Below, one piece after another: positions 31,001-42,328 of a stretch of 64,000 nucleotides of DNA; positions within the stretch are counted from its first letter, which is position 1, and every line of letters begins with the position of its first letter. Both the position numbers and the translations under genes were made by a program. The DNA comes from Enterobacter pseudoroggenkampii (GTDB taxonomy: Bacteria > Pseudomonadota > Gammaproteobacteria > Enterobacterales > Enterobacteriaceae): positions 19,330 to 83,329 of the forward strand of contig NZ_JAPMLV010000011.1 in assembly GCF_026420145.1 (NCBI RefSeq), read 5' to 3'. The notes under the pieces are model-generated. The model was not told where the DNA came from. It saw only the letters and a program-made list of their open reading frames with translations, and ran no database searches.

Positions 31001-32386
31001 TTATTCCTCCACTTTCTGCGTGGTGGCACGGCGACCCAGGCCAAAAAGCTTATATGCAGCCGTCACAGCCGCCAGGAAGATCACCCCGACAAACAGCGAC
31101 ATGCGGGTATCTTCATTAAAGTACATCCCGATTAATACGCAAATCAGGAACGCCATCGTCAAATAGTTCGCATAGGGGAACAGAATTGATCGGAACGGAT
31201 GGCTTTCAATCGCCTTTTTGTGCGCATGACGGAAGCGCAGCTGGCTGATGAGGATAACAAACCACGGCACCATGCCCGGCAGTACGCTGGCGCTGTAGAC
31301 GTAAACGAACACGCGCTGCGGGTTAGGTATGATGTAATTCAGGCAAGAGCCAATCAGCAGGATCGCAATGGAGACCGCCACCCCCGCCACCGGCACCCCG
31401 GCACGTGAGACTTTACTCATCGCCGCAGGCAGCTGGTTGTTCTTCGAGAGCGCATAGAGCATACGCCCGCAGCTGTACATCCCACTGTTACAGCCTGACA
31501 ACGCGGCCGTCAGGACCACAAAGTTGATGATACCCGCCGCCGCCGTGATACCAATTTTGGCGAAGGTTAAAACAAACGGGCTGCCGGTCGTGCCAATTTC
31601 GTTCCACGGGAAGATGGTCACGATGACGAAGATTGCACCCACATAGAAAATCAGGATGCGCCACAGCACTTTGCCTACCGCGCTACGCAGCGTGACCTGC
31701 GGGTTTTTCGCTTCACCGGCGGTAATGCCGATCAGCTCCACGCCCTGATACGAGGCCACAACGATACACAGCGCCGTCAGGAAGCCCTTCCAGCCGCCAG
31801 CGAAGAAGCCGCCGTTTTCGGTCAGGTTGCCAAAGCCGATAGCGTGTCCACCGTTGCCAAAGCCGAAGAAAATCACGCCCAGGCCGACGACAATCATCAC
31901 GATAATCGTGGTGACTTTGATCATTGCGAACCAGAACTCAATTTCACCGTAAAGGCGCACGGCGGCCAGGTTTGCCAGCGCCACCAGCCCCACGGCAATG
32001 AGCGCGGGTATCCACTGGACCATGTCCGGGAACCAGAACTGGACGTAGACCCCTATCGCGGTGATCTCTGAGATGCCCACCGCCATCCACATAAACCAGT
32101 ATGACCAGGCCGTCAGGTAGCCAAAGAACGGGCTCATATAACGATGCGCGTAAACGGCGAAAGAGCCGGTTACCGGCTCCAGGAAGAGCATTTCGCCCAT
32201 GGAACGCATAATGAAGAAAACAAACAGCCCGGCAATAATATACGCCAGTAATACGGAAGGGCCTGCCCATTTGAGCGTACTTGCGGAGCCCATAAACAGG
32301 CCCACGCCGATAGTGCCGCCCAGCGCTATCAGTTCAATATGACGAGCTTCCAGCCCACGCTGTAGCTCCGGTTTTTTCTCTGCCAT
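31001..32386 (-). CDS. thrP: Threonine/serine proton symporter of the APC family
   Basis: A 461-residue amino acid permease with twelve predicted transmembrane helices (formerly YifK). The APC signature [17 protein letters not shown] lies near the N-terminus (about residues 18-34). It is nearly identical to E. coli YifK/ThrP, a threonine and serine importer regulated by Lrp and GcvB. It is the first gene upstream of the argX operon on the same strand. The 197 bp upstream contain a 7-bp inverted repeat (ATGCATT/AATGCAT, 32495-32517). Confidence 0.94.
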   Translation of the reverse strand: MAEKKPELQRGLEARHIELIALGGTIGVGLFMGSASTLKWAGPSVLLAYIIAGLFVFFIMRSMGEMLFLEPVTGSFAVYAHRYMSPFFGYLTAWSYWFMWMAVGISEITAIGVYVQFWFPDMVQWIPALIAVGLVALANLAAVRLYGEIEFWFAMIKVTTIIVMIVVGLGVIFFGFGNGGHAIGFGNLTENGGFFAGGWKGFLTALCIVVASYQGVELIGITAGEAKNPQVTLRSAVGKVLWRILIFYVGAIFVIVTIFPWNEIGTTGSPFVLTFAKIGITAAAGIINFVVLTAALSGCNSGMYSCGRMLYALSKNNQLPAAMSKVSRAGVPVAGVAVSIAILLIGSCLNYIIPNPQRVFVYVYSASVLPGMVPWFVILISQLRFRHAHKKAIESHPFRSILFPYANYLTMAFLICVLIGMYFNEDTRMSLFVGVIFLAAVTAAYKLFGLGRRATTQKVEE

Positions 32387-32583
32387 AGATCCTCGATTGT
32401 GTTTGCTGTTTCCCGGCTTAAGACCGGGTATTGTTTTTTAGGGGTACTAAAATACGGAGCGAATGGTTTCTTAAAATCGGCCAAATGGCAAACGATGCAT
32501 TAAAAAAATGAATGCATTGCACAGATTGTCAGCAGTTTTGCAGGCGAGTTGCAGCGCGAATAGCATATCGCGCTACATTTTGA

Positions 32584-33324
32584 TTACATTTTCCCGGTGT
32601 AATGCCAGGCGAGGTAGCGAAGCAGACGGATCTGTCGTTTAATGCGCGTCGGTTGCGATAGCAGGCGGTACAGCCACTCCAGCCCCAGATTTTGCCAGAC
32701 CCTGGGCGCACGCTTAACGTGGCCGGTAAAGACGTCGTACGTACCGCCAACGCCCATGTAGAGGGCATCCGGACAGACCAGACGGCAGTCACGCATCAGG
32801 ATCTCCTGGCGCGGGGAACCCATCGCCACGGTGACAATTTTCGCCCCGCTGTCACGAACCCGCTCAAACAGCGCCTGCCGATCTTCCGGTTTGAAGTAAC
32901 CATCCTGGCTGCCGACGATATTAACATTCCATTGACGACGCAGTTTCTCCTCCGTCTGGGCCAGTATCTCCGGCTTACCGCCAATCAGGAACACGGGCGT
33001 GTCCTGCGCACCTGCGCGGGCCATAAGCTGCTCCCAGAGATCGGCCCCCGCCACGCGGGAAACATTAGCGTCAGGATACTTTTTACGGATAGAGCGGACC
33101 ACGCTGATCCCATCAGCGTATTTAAATTCAGCCGCTTCAATCAGGCTTTTGACTTCCGCGTTATCCTCAACCGCCAGCATTTTTTCCGCGTTGATAGCCA
33201 CCAGCGTACCGGATTTCATCTGGCCGTCGGCAAACAGAAAGTCCAGCGCGTGCTGCATGTCGCGCCAGCCAATAAGCTGCAGGCCACGTAGCGCATAGCG
33301 CGGTGCAGAAATTTTATCAGTCAT
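32584..33324 (-). CDS. wecG: UDP-ManNAcA transferase of ECA synthesis
   Basis: A 246-residue WecG/TagA/CpsF family glycosyltransferase that makes ECA lipid II by adding N-acetyl-mannosaminuronic acid to GlcNAc-PP-undecaprenol. The family core includes [19 protein letters not shown] and [16 protein letters not shown]. It is the last gene of the ECA cluster, 12 bp after wzyE. Confidence 0.95.
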   Translation of the reverse strand: MTDKISAPRYALRGLQLIGWRDMQHALDFLFADGQMKSGTLVAINAEKMLAVEDNAEVKSLIEAAEFKYADGISVVRSIRKKYPDANVSRVAGADLWEQLMARAGAQDTPVFLIGGKPEILAQTEEKLRRQWNVNIVGSQDGYFKPEDRQALFERVRDSGAKIVTVAMGSPRQEILMRDCRLVCPDALYMGVGGTYDVFTGHVKRAPRVWQNLGLEWLYRLLSQPTRIKRQIRLLRYLAWHYTGKM

Positions 33325-33336
33325 TACTATCCTTAC

Positions 33337-34689
33337 TCAGACTTGCGACAGCGTTGTGCTGCCCTGCCGCTCGCGCTTGTGCACAAGCCCTGCGCTGTCA
33401 AACAGCCAGTACAGCAGTTTGGCCAGTAACAGGCAGACGCCAAAAACGACCATGAAGAACACCACGCGCGACACGAATGAATCCAACCCTTCGCGCGCCA
33501 GCACGATCATATTGAAAATGGCACCAAAGCAGAAACTGTGCAAAATAGCGGCTTTATAGCGGTTGGTCTCTTCGTTGCCCCGCACGTAAAGCCAGTCGAA
33601 CCACTTAATAATCAGCCCCACGGCAACCGCCCCGGGCAGAATGAACCACGCCCCGCCCATCACCACTAGGGAACCAATCAGCGTTGGCGAGATTGCCAGA
33701 CCGGAATGGTTGTTCAGCACTTCCCAGGTAAAATAGTTCGCGGTATTGAGCACCACACCAGGCCGCTCCGGCCATAGCCAGGAAGGGATAAAGACGTAGA
33801 AGTCGCGAACAATCGGCGCCAGTCCCTGGAAATCAATCTTGTCGTAGTTTTGCAGCAGTAATGCCAGGTTTTCCCACGGCGAGAACGTATCGCGCGTCAG
33901 GTAGAGAAACGTGTAAAACGCCTCATCTCCCGCCACGTTCATCCCGTAGCGCTTCAGCGCGAGCCAGAACATCCCCACTATGCCAAACACCCCTGCCGCA
34001 ACCAGCATCCACAGCGAGATCCAGCCGCGAATGATGCCGATAAACAGGAAGATGGCAAAGGCGATGATGATGTTCGCGCGCGTGCCGCCCACTATCATGT
34101 AGGTCAGGATGCCAAACGCGACGGTGCTGACCAGGAAGAACAGCCACGCTTTGCTGTCCTGACGCAGGAAAAAGATCACCAGCATCGCCGGAATGAAGAA
34201 GTAGAAGAAACGCTTAAGCGCCACGCCCGAGACTTCGGCCGAAAAAATCTGGCTGTAGGAGTGGAGCTTAAACAGCAGGAAGCCGTTATGCATGAAGAAG
34301 ATACCGACGCTGACCAGGGCGATGGTCATCAGCATCACCCACGTCAGGTGGGTCTCCACCCGATTCATGGTAAAAAGCGCCCGACGCGGGGCTGTAGCCT
34401 GCGCTGAACGCAGACGCGTTTTATAGGTAACGTAGTAGACCGCATAGAAACAGGTCGCCGCCAGAAGCGCCTGGAGCAGGATTTCCGGCGGCGCGACGCT
34501 CACGTCAAAACGGAAGACCAGAATGCTGGTGAGCGGGAAGCCGAAAAAGAAGGTCAGCAGAAACAGTAACGAGAAGAATACGTTAAAGTTGAAGCGTACC
34601 CGGCGGAATTCAAACCAGGTAAGCGTGGCGATAAACAGGGTGCTCAGAAGCCAGACAACCAGTAACCCGCTGAATTGCAACTGACTCAT
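33337..34689 (-). CDS. wzyE: ECA polymerase WzyE
   Basis: A 450-residue polytopic inner-membrane protein with about eleven transmembrane helices. It polymerises ECA trisaccharide repeats in the periplasm. The ATG at 34689 (MSQLQFSG) matches the E. coli start and overlaps the wecF stop (ATGA). The longer in-frame extension to 34728 would overlap wecF more and lacks similarity. Confidence 0.95.
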   Translation of the reverse strand: MSQLQFSGLLVVWLLSTLFIATLTWFEFRRVRFNFNVFFSLLFLLTFFFGFPLTSILVFRFDVSVAPPEILLQALLAATCFYAVYYVTYKTRLRSAQATAPRRALFTMNRVETHLTWVMLMTIALVSVGIFFMHNGFLLFKLHSYSQIFSAEVSGVALKRFFYFFIPAMLVIFFLRQDSKAWLFFLVSTVAFGILTYMIVGGTRANIIIAFAIFLFIGIIRGWISLWMLVAAGVFGIVGMFWLALKRYGMNVAGDEAFYTFLYLTRDTFSPWENLALLLQNYDKIDFQGLAPIVRDFYVFIPSWLWPERPGVVLNTANYFTWEVLNNHSGLAISPTLIGSLVVMGGAWFILPGAVAVGLIIKWFDWLYVRGNEETNRYKAAILHSFCFGAIFNMIVLAREGLDSFVSRVVFFMVVFGVCLLLAKLLYWLFDSAGLVHKRERQGSTTLSQV

Positions 34690-35765
34690 GCTTTGTCTCC
34701 TGACGCGATACGCAGCGCACGGTGCCACGGCGTGAGGTAATTCGGGCTGAAAAAATCGATGCTATTTTTATCCACCAGCGTGAGCTGGCGTTGAGCTTCC
34801 CGTACCACCTCGACATTCAGCGTGTCTGAGGTAAACAGCACCGGAATATGCTGCTCGGCCATGTCCTGCCAGAACGGGTTGTCGCGGTTGAGCACGCACG
34901 GTACCCCCGCCTGAATCAGCAGACACAGCGTGCCGATTCCCTGCTGTCGGGCAAAGATGAAATAGCCAAGATCGCATTTTCTCAGCAGCGCAAGATATTC
35001 ATCAAATTCCAGCTTATCGCTAAGGATGTGCAGATTTTCTGCGCTAAACAGCGCAAGTCCCTGTTGACGAACCTCATCAATATAGGCGTCGTTGTTGGCG
35101 GGATAGCCCATCGGCACCACCACGTTCACCGTGTCGCCAAACTGCTGATGCACCGCCCTGAGCGCCGCGGTGTGTTCGTTACTGCGATCGCCGGAATTCC
35201 CCACCAGGATCGTTAGCTTGCCTTCACGCACCGTGTCATTCGCCATGGCGTTCAGCGCCGGATCCATGCGGGTGGGGAAATAGAGGAGTTCTCCGCGCAC
35301 GCTCGGGTGCTGTTTAGCAAAATAGTTGAGATCGCCACGGGTGGCAAACACACAGCCTACGCGCCCCTGCGCCATGCGGCGTAAGGGATAGAAAAGACGG
35401 AATTTCCAGCCGCGGGAGACTTCGTAGAGATCGGCTCCCCAGATATGCCAGCTGCACTGGGAGGGTTTAATCCCCCCGCTGAGAAGCGCCAGCCACAGGC
35501 CGGTATTAAACTGCCCGTGGAAAAAGAAACGTTGCTTACGATCCGCTTTGGCTTTGGCAACAACCGCCTTCGCCAGTGAGGCCTTATCCGGCCAGAAGCG
35601 AATAGCGAGCGCCGGAAATGCTGCGCTCAGGCCCTTATCCTGACCTGCAACCATAAACTCACGCGCATCAGGATTACCTGATGCCAGCTCGTCGTTGAAG
35701 AACCGCAAAACGGTCTGGTTATGGTGTGGGATATCCGATCCCAGGATGTGAATCAGTGCAGTCAT
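34686..35765 (-). CDS. wecF: TDP-Fuc4NAc:lipid II Fuc4NAc transferase
   Basis: A 359-residue glycosyltransferase (56 family, also called RffT). It adds 4-acetamido-4,6-dideoxygalactose to ECA lipid II, completing lipid III. It is co-translated with its neighbours: its start overlaps the wzxE stop and its stop overlaps the wzyE start, both by ATGA. Confidence 0.95.
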   Translation of the reverse strand: MTALIHILGSDIPHHNQTVLRFFNDELASGNPDAREFMVAGQDKGLSAAFPALAIRFWPDKASLAKAVVAKAKADRKQRFFFHGQFNTGLWLALLSGGIKPSQCSWHIWGADLYEVSRGWKFRLFYPLRRMAQGRVGCVFATRGDLNYFAKQHPSVRGELLYFPTRMDPALNAMANDTVREGKLTILVGNSGDRSNEHTAALRAVHQQFGDTVNVVVPMGYPANNDAYIDEVRQQGLALFSAENLHILSDKLEFDEYLALLRKCDLGYFIFARQQGIGTLCLLIQAGVPCVLNRDNPFWQDMAEQHIPVLFTSDTLNVEVVREAQRQLTLVDKNSIDFFSPNYLTPWHRALRIASGDKA

Positions 35766-37012
35766 GCGCGTTTACGCCACAATAAAAATACGCCGCAACA
35801 GGCGGCGAAATAAACGATATAGGTTGCCATGTAGGCCTGAGCCGCCCCCAGCGCACCGTGCGCGGGTATCAGCCAGTGTGAAAATGCTGTCAGTAACGCA
35901 AACTGGCTAATTTCCGCCAGGATATACAGCCGCAGGGACGCTTTTGCAATCACCAGATAGCCGAAAACGTAAGCACCCACTTTCAGCACATCGCCCACCA
36001 GCTGCCAGGCAAACAGATCGCGCATGGCGGTGAACTTCGCCGAGAACAGCAGCCAGATGGCGACATCACGCAATAACCAGACGGTAAAGCTGGCAGCTGC
36101 AACCGCCGGCAACACGAAGCGCAGCGATCGGAAAATCTCGCGGGTAATATCCTGCCTGGACGTCAGACGCGATAATGTTGGCAGCAAATAAACGCTAAAG
36201 GAAGCCGTAATAAACTGGAGGTAGGCGTCGGAAATGCTGCTTACGCCTTGCCAGATCCCCACTTCATCCCAGCTATAATGTGCCGCCAGCAGGTTTCGCA
36301 TCATCACGTAGGCCACCGGCAGCGTGACGGAGGTAATGAGCGCCATCAGGGTAAATTTACCCAGCTGACTGGCAAGCACTTTATCCCATTGCGGTTTCAG
36401 GTAGCTCAGCGGGATGACGCCCCGACGCATCAGCATAAGCGCCGCAGGCACAACAACCAGCGCCGGGACCAGCGCCAGCCCAAGCAGCGCGCCTTCATAG
36501 CCTCCCAGGCGATAGCAGAAATAGTAGGCAATCACGCCGATGACGCTGCCCAGGATTAAGGCAAGCGCGTTCCCGGCAGCATCACGAAACCCTTTCATCA
36601 GCGCCAGCAGCAGGTTAGCCCAGGCAATGCCCATCTGAACCAACGCCACCAGACGCACCAGCCCCTGGTAATGGGTGTGCCCGAACAAGCCCTGGCTGAT
36701 AGGGGCCGCCGCCAGCAGAAAGATAATCGCCATCAGGGTCGAAAAACCCGTGACCATCGCCGAAGAGGTGCCCACGACTCTGCGAAGCTGAGCCGCATCA
36801 TCGTGATACTGCGCAACGTATTTGGTCACGCCGTTGAAGATACCGGCACCAGCCAGCACCCCAAGGACGGTGACAAGCTGGCGGAAATTACCCGCTAGTC
36901 CCACACCAGAGGGGCCAAATGAGACGGCCAGCAGCTTGACGACCAGCAGCCCGGCGCCAATTTTTACAAGCGTGGACGCGGCGGTCCACACCGATGCTTT
37001 TGCCAGAGACAT
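35762..37012 (-). CDS. wzxE: ECA lipid III flippase WzxE
   Basis: A 416-residue MATE/MOP-superfamily flippase with about twelve transmembrane helices. It moves lipid III across the inner membrane. The N-terminus [20 protein letters not shown] is typical. Its start lies 1 bp from the wecE stop and its end overlaps wecF by 4 bp. Confidence 0.95.
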   Translation of the reverse strand: MSLAKASVWTAASTLVKIGAGLLVVKLLAVSFGPSGVGLAGNFRQLVTVLGVLAGAGIFNGVTKYVAQYHDDAAQLRRVVGTSSAMVTGFSTLMAIIFLLAAAPISQGLFGHTHYQGLVRLVALVQMGIAWANLLLALMKGFRDAAGNALALILGSVIGVIAYYFCYRLGGYEGALLGLALVPALVVVPAALMLMRRGVIPLSYLKPQWDKVLASQLGKFTLMALITSVTLPVAYVMMRNLLAAHYSWDEVGIWQGVSSISDAYLQFITASFSVYLLPTLSRLTSRQDITREIFRSLRFVLPAVAAASFTVWLLRDVAIWLLFSAKFTAMRDLFAWQLVGDVLKVGAYVFGYLVIAKASLRLYILAEISQFALLTAFSHWLIPAHGALGAAQAYMATYIVYFAACCGVFLLWRKRA

Positions 37013-37013
37013 A

Positions 37014-38144
37014 TCAGCCGAAATAACTCAGAAGGGTATTAATCACCGTACGCTGGTTAACTGGCGCGAGGTTGTAGAACAGTGGCAGACGAAGCAAACG
37101 CTCACTTTCTTTGGTGGTGTAACGGTCTTCACCCGCGAACACCCCAAACGTTTCACCCGCCGGGCTGGAGTGCAGCGGGATATAGTGGAATACCGCCATA
37201 ATTTCGGCTTCTTTCAGCCAGGCAATGAGCTGGCTGCGGTCGTCGTTATCGCGCAGCTTGATGTAGAACATGTGCGCGTTGTGGACGCAATCAGCCGGAA
37301 TGGTTGGCAGCTCAATACGCCCGGCTTTGGCCAGAGGCTCAAGGGCATCGTAATAGGTTTGCCACAGGGAGAGACGCTGCAGGTTGATACGTTCCGCCGC
37401 TTCCAGCTGCGCCCACAGGTACGCCGCCTGCAGATCCGCCATCAGATAGCTTGAACCAATATCGCGCCAGGTGTATTTGTCCACCTGCCCGCGGAAGAAC
37501 TGGCTGCGGTTGGTGCCTTTTTCGCGGATCACTTCCGCACGCTCCACGAGCGCCCGGTCGTTAATCAGCGTCGCGCCACCTTCTCCGCCTGCCGTGTAGT
37601 TTTTGGTTTCGTGGAAGCTAAAGCAGCCGATGTGGCCGATGGTACCCAGCGCGCGTCCCTTGTAGGTAGACATCACGCCCTGCGCGGCGTCTTCCACCAC
37701 AAACAGATCATGTTTTTTGGCGATGGCCATGATGGTGTCCATTTCACAGGCCACGCCCGCGTAGTGAACCGGCACGATCGCGCGTGTTTTATCGGTGATC
37801 GCCGCTTCAATCAGCGTCTCATCAATGTTCATGGTATCCGGTCGGATATCCACAAAGACGATTTTCGCCCCGCGCAGAACAAACGCATTCGCGGTGGAAA
37901 CGAAGGTATAGCTCGGCATGATCACTTCATCGCCGGGCTGGATATCCAGCAGGAGCGCCGCCATTTCCAACGATGCCGTACAGGACGGGGTCAGCAGCAC
38001 TTTGGCGCTGCGAAAACGCTGTTCCATCCACTGCTGACAGCGACGGGTAAAACCACCGTCACCGCAGAGTTTGCCGCTGCCCATGGCAGACTGCATATAG
38101 TCGAGTTCAGTTCCGACGACGGGTGGTGCGTTAAATGGAATCAT
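37014..38144 (-). CDS. wecE: dTDP-4-amino-4,6-dideoxygalactose transaminase
   Basis: A 376-residue DegT/DnrJ/EryC1 aminotransferase that makes dTDP-Fuc4N from dTDP-4-keto-6-deoxyglucose. The PLP lysine lies in SFHETKNYTAGGEGG. VVEDAAQG is the cofactor-binding Asp region. The ATG at 38144 (MIPFNAPP) follows GGTGA and matches E. coli; the in-frame extension to 38240 lies inside wecD. Its substrate normally comes from RffG and RffH, whose genes are not in this cluster. Confidence 0.96.
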   Translation of the reverse strand: MIPFNAPPVVGTELDYMQSAMGSGKLCGDGGFTRRCQQWMEQRFRSAKVLLTPSCTASLEMAALLLDIQPGDEVIMPSYTFVSTANAFVLRGAKIVFVDIRPDTMNIDETLIEAAITDKTRAIVPVHYAGVACEMDTIMAIAKKHDLFVVEDAAQGVMSTYKGRALGTIGHIGCFSFHETKNYTAGGEGGATLINDRALVERAEVIREKGTNRSQFFRGQVDKYTWRDIGSSYLMADLQAAYLWAQLEAAERINLQRLSLWQTYYDALEPLAKAGRIELPTIPADCVHNAHMFYIKLRDNDDRSQLIAWLKEAEIMAVFHYIPLHSSPAGETFGVFAGEDRYTTKESERLLRLPLFYNLAPVNQRTVINTLLSYFG

Positions 38145-38148
38145 CTTG

Positions 38149-38826
38149 TCACCTGTATAACCAGTAGGCGGTGGCGTCGATGTTGGCACCACTCGCAATA
38201 TAACGTTTAAGCGCGGCGGTGTTGCCCAGTTGGGTCGCAACCCGCAGCGTCACAAGCTGTTGCTGCTGCGCCCAGTGCAGCGCCGCCTGCATGAGTTTCT
38301 CACCCATGCCGCGCCCGGCTAATAAGCCGATACGCGCCTCGCGCTCGTTGAGCTTACGCAGCGAGACGAACCCCTGGATTTGACCGTCCCCTGCACGGAA
38401 AACCAGGCAGACGTGGTCAAAGGTGCCTTTGACGGCATTCTCTATCCACTGGGCATAGAAACGCCCGCTATCGTCAGGTGCATACCAGGGCGCACGAAAG
38501 CGGCTCTGCGCAAACGCCCGGGCCGCCATCCGACGCAGCACGGGGATATCCTGTTCCGTTGCAATTTCCGCGCCGGACGCATCGTGCCGGGTGAGGGTAA
38601 TGGAAAGATCGACCTCACCTTCAACCAGCTGAAAGCCGTGCTGCTGGAGCGCGTCAAGCAGATCGACGCGCTCCGCCGGGATCTTCGCCTGCACTCGTTG
38701 CCAGGCGATAAAATCCGATTCAGCCAGTACCGGCGCGTCATCGCGCAGACGCACGATGGCCGACGGCAGGCCGAAAAAAGCACTCTCCCACTGCAGGGAC
38801 TCGAGTACCCCATTCAGGCTTTTCAA
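38149..38826 (-). CDS. wecD: dTDP-fucosamine acetyltransferase
   Basis: A 225-residue GNAT acetyltransferase (RffC) that N-acetylates dTDP-Fuc4N using acetyl-CoA. The acetyl-CoA loop region is [15 protein letters not shown], and the C-terminus [20 protein letters not shown] matches the E. coli enzyme. The N-terminal roughly 90 residues are more divergent. The start is TTG at 38826, overlapping the wecC stop (TTGA), with AAGGTG about 7 bp upstream. In E. coli this gene follows rffH, not wecC. Confidence 0.92.
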   Translation of the reverse strand: MKSLNGVLESLQWESAFFGLPSAIVRLRDDAPVLAESDFIAWQRVQAKIPAERVDLLDALQQHGFQLVEGEVDLSITLTRHDASGAEIATEQDIPVLRRMAARAFAQSRFRAPWYAPDDSGRFYAQWIENAVKGTFDHVCLVFRAGDGQIQGFVSLRKLNEREARIGLLAGRGMGEKLMQAALHWAQQQQLVTLRVATQLGNTAALKRYIASGANIDATAYWLYR

Positions 38827-40085
38827 CGCCAGACACCTTTGGTATCCACAATATACTGCTGACGAACGGCATCGCCGGACGTCGCTTTAAACTCTTTATG
38901 ATCTACCAGCAGCACCAGCACGTCCGCCGCCGCCAGCGCGTCATCCAGCGCCGTCAGCGTGCAGTGCCCCGCCAGTTTTGCCGGTAATTCATGGATATTC
39001 GGCTCAACCACCAGCGTTTCGCCCTTGTGCCATTCGGCAATCATCTCGGCAATTTCCATCGCCGGGCTTTCACGCAGATCGTCAATATTGGGTTTAAATG
39101 CCAGACCAAAGCAGGCAATTTTCAGCTCACTGGCGCGCTTGCCGCTCTCTGCCAGACAATCCGCTACCGTCGCTTTAACCTGATTGAGCACCCAGTGAGG
39201 CTTGCTGTCGTTCACTTCGCGCGCGGTGCGAATCAGGCGCGCCTGCGCCGGATTCTGCGCCACGATAAACCACGGATCGACGGCGATACAGTGTCCGCCT
39301 ACTCCCGGGCCTGGCTGGAGAATGTTGACGCGCGGATGGCGATTCGCCAGGCTAATCAGCTCCCAGACGTTAATCCCCTGATCGGCGCAGATCAGCGACA
39401 GTTCGTTCGCAAAAGCGATATTGACGTCGCGGAAGCTGTTTTCCGTCAGCTTGCACATCTCGGCGGTGCGGGAGTTGGTCACCACACATTCACCTTCCAG
39501 GAAAATCTTGTACAGCGCGCTGGCGCGTTCGGAACAGACGGGCGTCATACCGCCAATGACGCGGTCGTTTTTAATCAGTTCGACCATGACCTGGCCCGGC
39601 AGCACGCGCTCCGGACAGTAGGCGATGTTGATATCCGCCTGCTCCCCCACCTGCTGCGGGAAGCTTAAATCAGGGCGCGCGTCGGCCAGCCACTGTGCCA
39701 TCTGCTCGGTAGCACCAACCGGAGAGGTCGATTCCAGGATCACCAGTGCCCCTTTCTTCAGCACAGGTGCGATGGATTTTGCCGCCGCCTCGACAAAAGC
39801 CATGTCGGGCTCGTGGTCACCTTTAAAGGGTGTTGGAACGGCAATCAGGTAGGCATCTGCTTCCACAGGGGTCGTGCTGGCACGCAGGAAGCCTCCGTCC
39901 ACAGCCTCTTTCACCACGCGGTCAAGATCGGGCTCGACAATATGAATTTCGCCACGGTTAATGGTTTCCACCGCGCGTGCGTTGATATCCACACCGACAA
40001 CCTGTTTTTGACGAGAGGCAAACGCCGCCGCGGTGGGCAAGCCAATGTAGCCAAGACCAATGACAGAGATGGTAGTAAAACTCAT
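38823..40085 (-). CDS. wecC: UDP-N-acetyl-D-mannosamine dehydrogenase
   Basis: A 420-residue NAD-dependent dehydrogenase (RffD) that oxidises UDP-ManNAc to UDP-ManNAcA. The Rossmann motif [14 protein letters not shown] lies near residue 10. The catalytic Cys lies in [15 protein letters not shown], and the C-terminal domain has [18 protein letters not shown]. It overlaps wecB upstream and wecD downstream by 4 bp. Confidence 0.96.
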   Translation of the reverse strand: MSFTTISVIGLGYIGLPTAAAFASRQKQVVGVDINARAVETINRGEIHIVEPDLDRVVKEAVDGGFLRASTTPVEADAYLIAVPTPFKGDHEPDMAFVEAAAKSIAPVLKKGALVILESTSPVGATEQMAQWLADARPDLSFPQQVGEQADINIAYCPERVLPGQVMVELIKNDRVIGGMTPVCSERASALYKIFLEGECVVTNSRTAEMCKLTENSFRDVNIAFANELSLICADQGINVWELISLANRHPRVNILQPGPGVGGHCIAVDPWFIVAQNPAQARLIRTAREVNDSKPHWVLNQVKATVADCLAESGKRASELKIACFGLAFKPNIDDLRESPAMEIAEMIAEWHKGETLVVEPNIHELPAKLAGHCTLTALDDALAAADVLVLLVDHKEFKATSGDAVRQQYIVDTKGVWR

Positions 40086-41212
40086 AGCGATACCCGATTG
40101 TGTTTAAGTGCATGCAAAATACGACCACAAGCCTGCCCGTCGCCATACGGATTATGGGCCCGGCTCATCGCCTGATACGCTTCATCGTCGTGCAGCAGGC
40201 GCGTGACCTCTTCGACGATCAGCTGTGCGTTGGTGCCGACCAGACGCACCGTACCGGCTTTGACGGCTTCCGGACGTTCGGTCGTTTCACGCATCACCAG
40301 TACCGGTTTGCCGAGGGATGGCGCTTCTTCCTGAATTCCGCCGGAATCGGTGAGGATCAGCCAGGCATGGTTCATCAGCCAGACAAACGGCATGTAGTCC
40401 TGCGGTTCGATCAGCAGGACGTTTTCGACGTGGCCCAGAATACGATTGACCGGCTCGCTGACGTTAGGGTTAAGGTGTACTGGATAGACAATTTGCACAT
40501 CGTCGTTCTGCGCGGCGATTTCAGCCAGCGCATGGCAGATTTGCTCAAAACCCCGGCCAAAGCTTTCGCGTCGATGACCAGTGACCAGAATGGTTTTTTT
40601 GCCGTTGTGGAGGAACGGATAGCGGGCTGCGAGCTCTTTCTGAAGATCGCTATTTGCCAGGACGCGGTCACGTACCCAAATTAACGCGTCAATGACCGTA
40701 TTGCCGGTCACAAAGATTTTATTATCGGCGATATTTTCACGCAGCAGGTTTTGACGAGAGTTTTCCGTTGGCGCAAAGTGGTACATCGCCAGATGGCCCG
40801 TTAACGTGCGGTTGGCCTCTTCCGGCCACGGTGAATAAAGATTGCCGGTACGCAGCCCCGCCTCAACATGTCCCACGGGAATTCGCTGGTAGAACGCGGC
40901 CAGGCTTGTCGCCACGGTAGTGGTGGTATCACCGTGTACCAGCACCACGTCAGGCTTAAATGACTCCAGGATCGGCTTAAGTTCTTGCAGAATGCGACAG
41001 GTTATCTCCGTTAACCCTTGCCCCGGTTTCATAATATTGAGGTCGTAATCCGGGACGATGGAGAAGAGGGTTAAAACCTGATCGAGCATCTCCCGGTGCT
41101 GGGCCGTGACGCACACTTTCGCTTCAATATCAGGATCGCAGGCCAGCGCATGAACCAGAGGTGCCATCTTAATGGCCTCCGGCCTGGTGCCAAATACGGT
41201 TAGTACTTTCAC
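40082..41212 (-). CDS. wecB: UDP-N-acetylglucosamine 2-epimerase
   Basis: A 376-residue non-hydrolysing epimerase (RffE) that makes UDP-ManNAc from UDP-GlcNAc. The N-terminal [14 protein letters not shown] and the central [21 protein letters not shown] are diagnostic. Its stop overlaps the wecC start (ATGA). A 56-bp gap separates it from wzzE. Confidence 0.97.
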   Translation of the reverse strand: MKVLTVFGTRPEAIKMAPLVHALACDPDIEAKVCVTAQHREMLDQVLTLFSIVPDYDLNIMKPGQGLTEITCRILQELKPILESFKPDVVLVHGDTTTTVATSLAAFYQRIPVGHVEAGLRTGNLYSPWPEEANRTLTGHLAMYHFAPTENSRQNLLRENIADNKIFVTGNTVIDALIWVRDRVLANSDLQKELAARYPFLHNGKKTILVTGHRRESFGRGFEQICHALAEIAAQNDDVQIVYPVHLNPNVSEPVNRILGHVENVLLIEPQDYMPFVWLMNHAWLILTDSGGIQEEAPSLGKPVLVMRETTERPEAVKAGTVRLVGTNAQLIVEEVTRLLHDDEAYQAMSRAHNPYGDGQACGRILHALKHNRVSL

Positions 41213-41268
41213 ATCGATTCTCTTCGATTAGGCGATGAAGGCCGCAGCCTTCATCGTAGACGGCGTTC

Positions 41269-42315
41269 TTAGTTTTTGCGACGACGCGTTAACGCCACGC
41301 CTGCGCCCGTCAGTGCGCCTACAATCCCCCACATGATCATCAGGAATGCACGACGCGGACTATCGCGTTTTACAGGTTCTTCAGGCGTTCGCAAATAACG
41401 ATAGGTCTGAAAACGCGGGTCCAGGGATGGACCGACATTAAGCGTATTGAGCATCGCGCGATTTTGATCGTAATCGAGGTCAAAATCAGGGCCAACGGCC
41501 TTCAGGTTTTCCAGACGCGCCTGCAGCATGGGGCGACCAAGGAGGAACATCTCTGAATCAGGCAGCTCATCAGCCGGTACGTCCGTTTCAGTACGGGAAA
41601 TATTGTGCTGTTCCGCAATTTTCAGCGCCTGCTCAATATTGTGTACACGACGAGCAAAAATGGCTTTAGCCACCTCTTCCTGACGTTTCACCTGCGCTTT
41701 CATCTGGATGGTACGAGCCGCCCAGGCGCCTTTAAGCTCTTCGTTAAGATGGCTTGCGGCACGCTGGCTGGCAAACGCAACATACTGACGCAACAGGTTG
41801 TTGGCATCCGGCGCAGTTTCTGCAATTAGCTTGACGCTGTCATTCACGTTACGCAGCGCATCGCCCGGCATAAACTGGATATTGTTAATCAGATCGTCCA
41901 GCAGGGCGGCATCGGCTTTGGTGTTATCAACCCGACGCTGCTTGTAGTAATCCGTCTGGGACCAGAAATCGCGGCGGGTATCCCACGAAGCCAGCTGCAT
42001 CACAAACTCTTTATAGGCTTCATCCATAACGGAGGCCTGGTCTGGCGTTGCAAGACTGGCTTTGATATCCAGATTTCGCAGGAATTGCTGCTGGGAATAG
42101 TATCCCCCGAGCATGTTAACCGTTGGTTTGTCCGTGATTGCCGTGGCGCTCCACTCTTGTTTTGCAAAGAATGTATAGGCCAGCGCTAACAGTGCAAACC
42201 CCAGCGCGATCCCGGCAATCCAAAGTTTGCCTGCCCATAACACGCGAAACAAACCCCGAATATCCAGTTCATTCTCAGTTACCACTGATTTCGCTCCCGC
42301 CAACGGTTGAGTCAT
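41269..42315 (-). CDS. wzzE: ECA chain-length regulator WzzE
   Basis: A 348-residue Wzz-family co-polymerase with an N-terminal transmembrane helix (about residues 30-50), a large helical periplasmic domain, and a C-terminal helix with the proline-rich RTPEEPVKRDSPRRAF motif before it. It sets the ECA chain length. I chose the second of two tandem ATGs (42315), which is spaced better from the GGGA ribosome site and gives the E. coli length. Confidence 0.94.
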   Translation of the reverse strand: MTQPLAGAKSVVTENELDIRGLFRVLWAGKLWIAGIALGFALLALAYTFFAKQEWSATAITDKPTVNMLGGYYSQQQFLRNLDIKASLATPDQASVMDEAYKEFVMQLASWDTRRDFWSQTDYYKQRRVDNTKADAALLDDLINNIQFMPGDALRNVNDSVKLIAETAPDANNLLRQYVAFASQRAASHLNEELKGAWAARTIQMKAQVKRQEEVAKAIFARRVHNIEQALKIAEQHNISRTETDVPADELPDSEMFLLGRPMLQARLENLKAVGPDFDLDYDQNRAMLNTLNVGPSLDPRFQTYRYLRTPEEPVKRDSPRRAFLMIMWGIVGALTGAGVALTRRRKN

Positions 42316-42328
42316 CATAGTCCCGGTT

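Noticed and set aside
38145..38240. N-terminal extension of WecE
   Set aside because: It lies within the wecD coding region and the ATG at 38144 has a GGTGA ribosome site and the family N-terminus.
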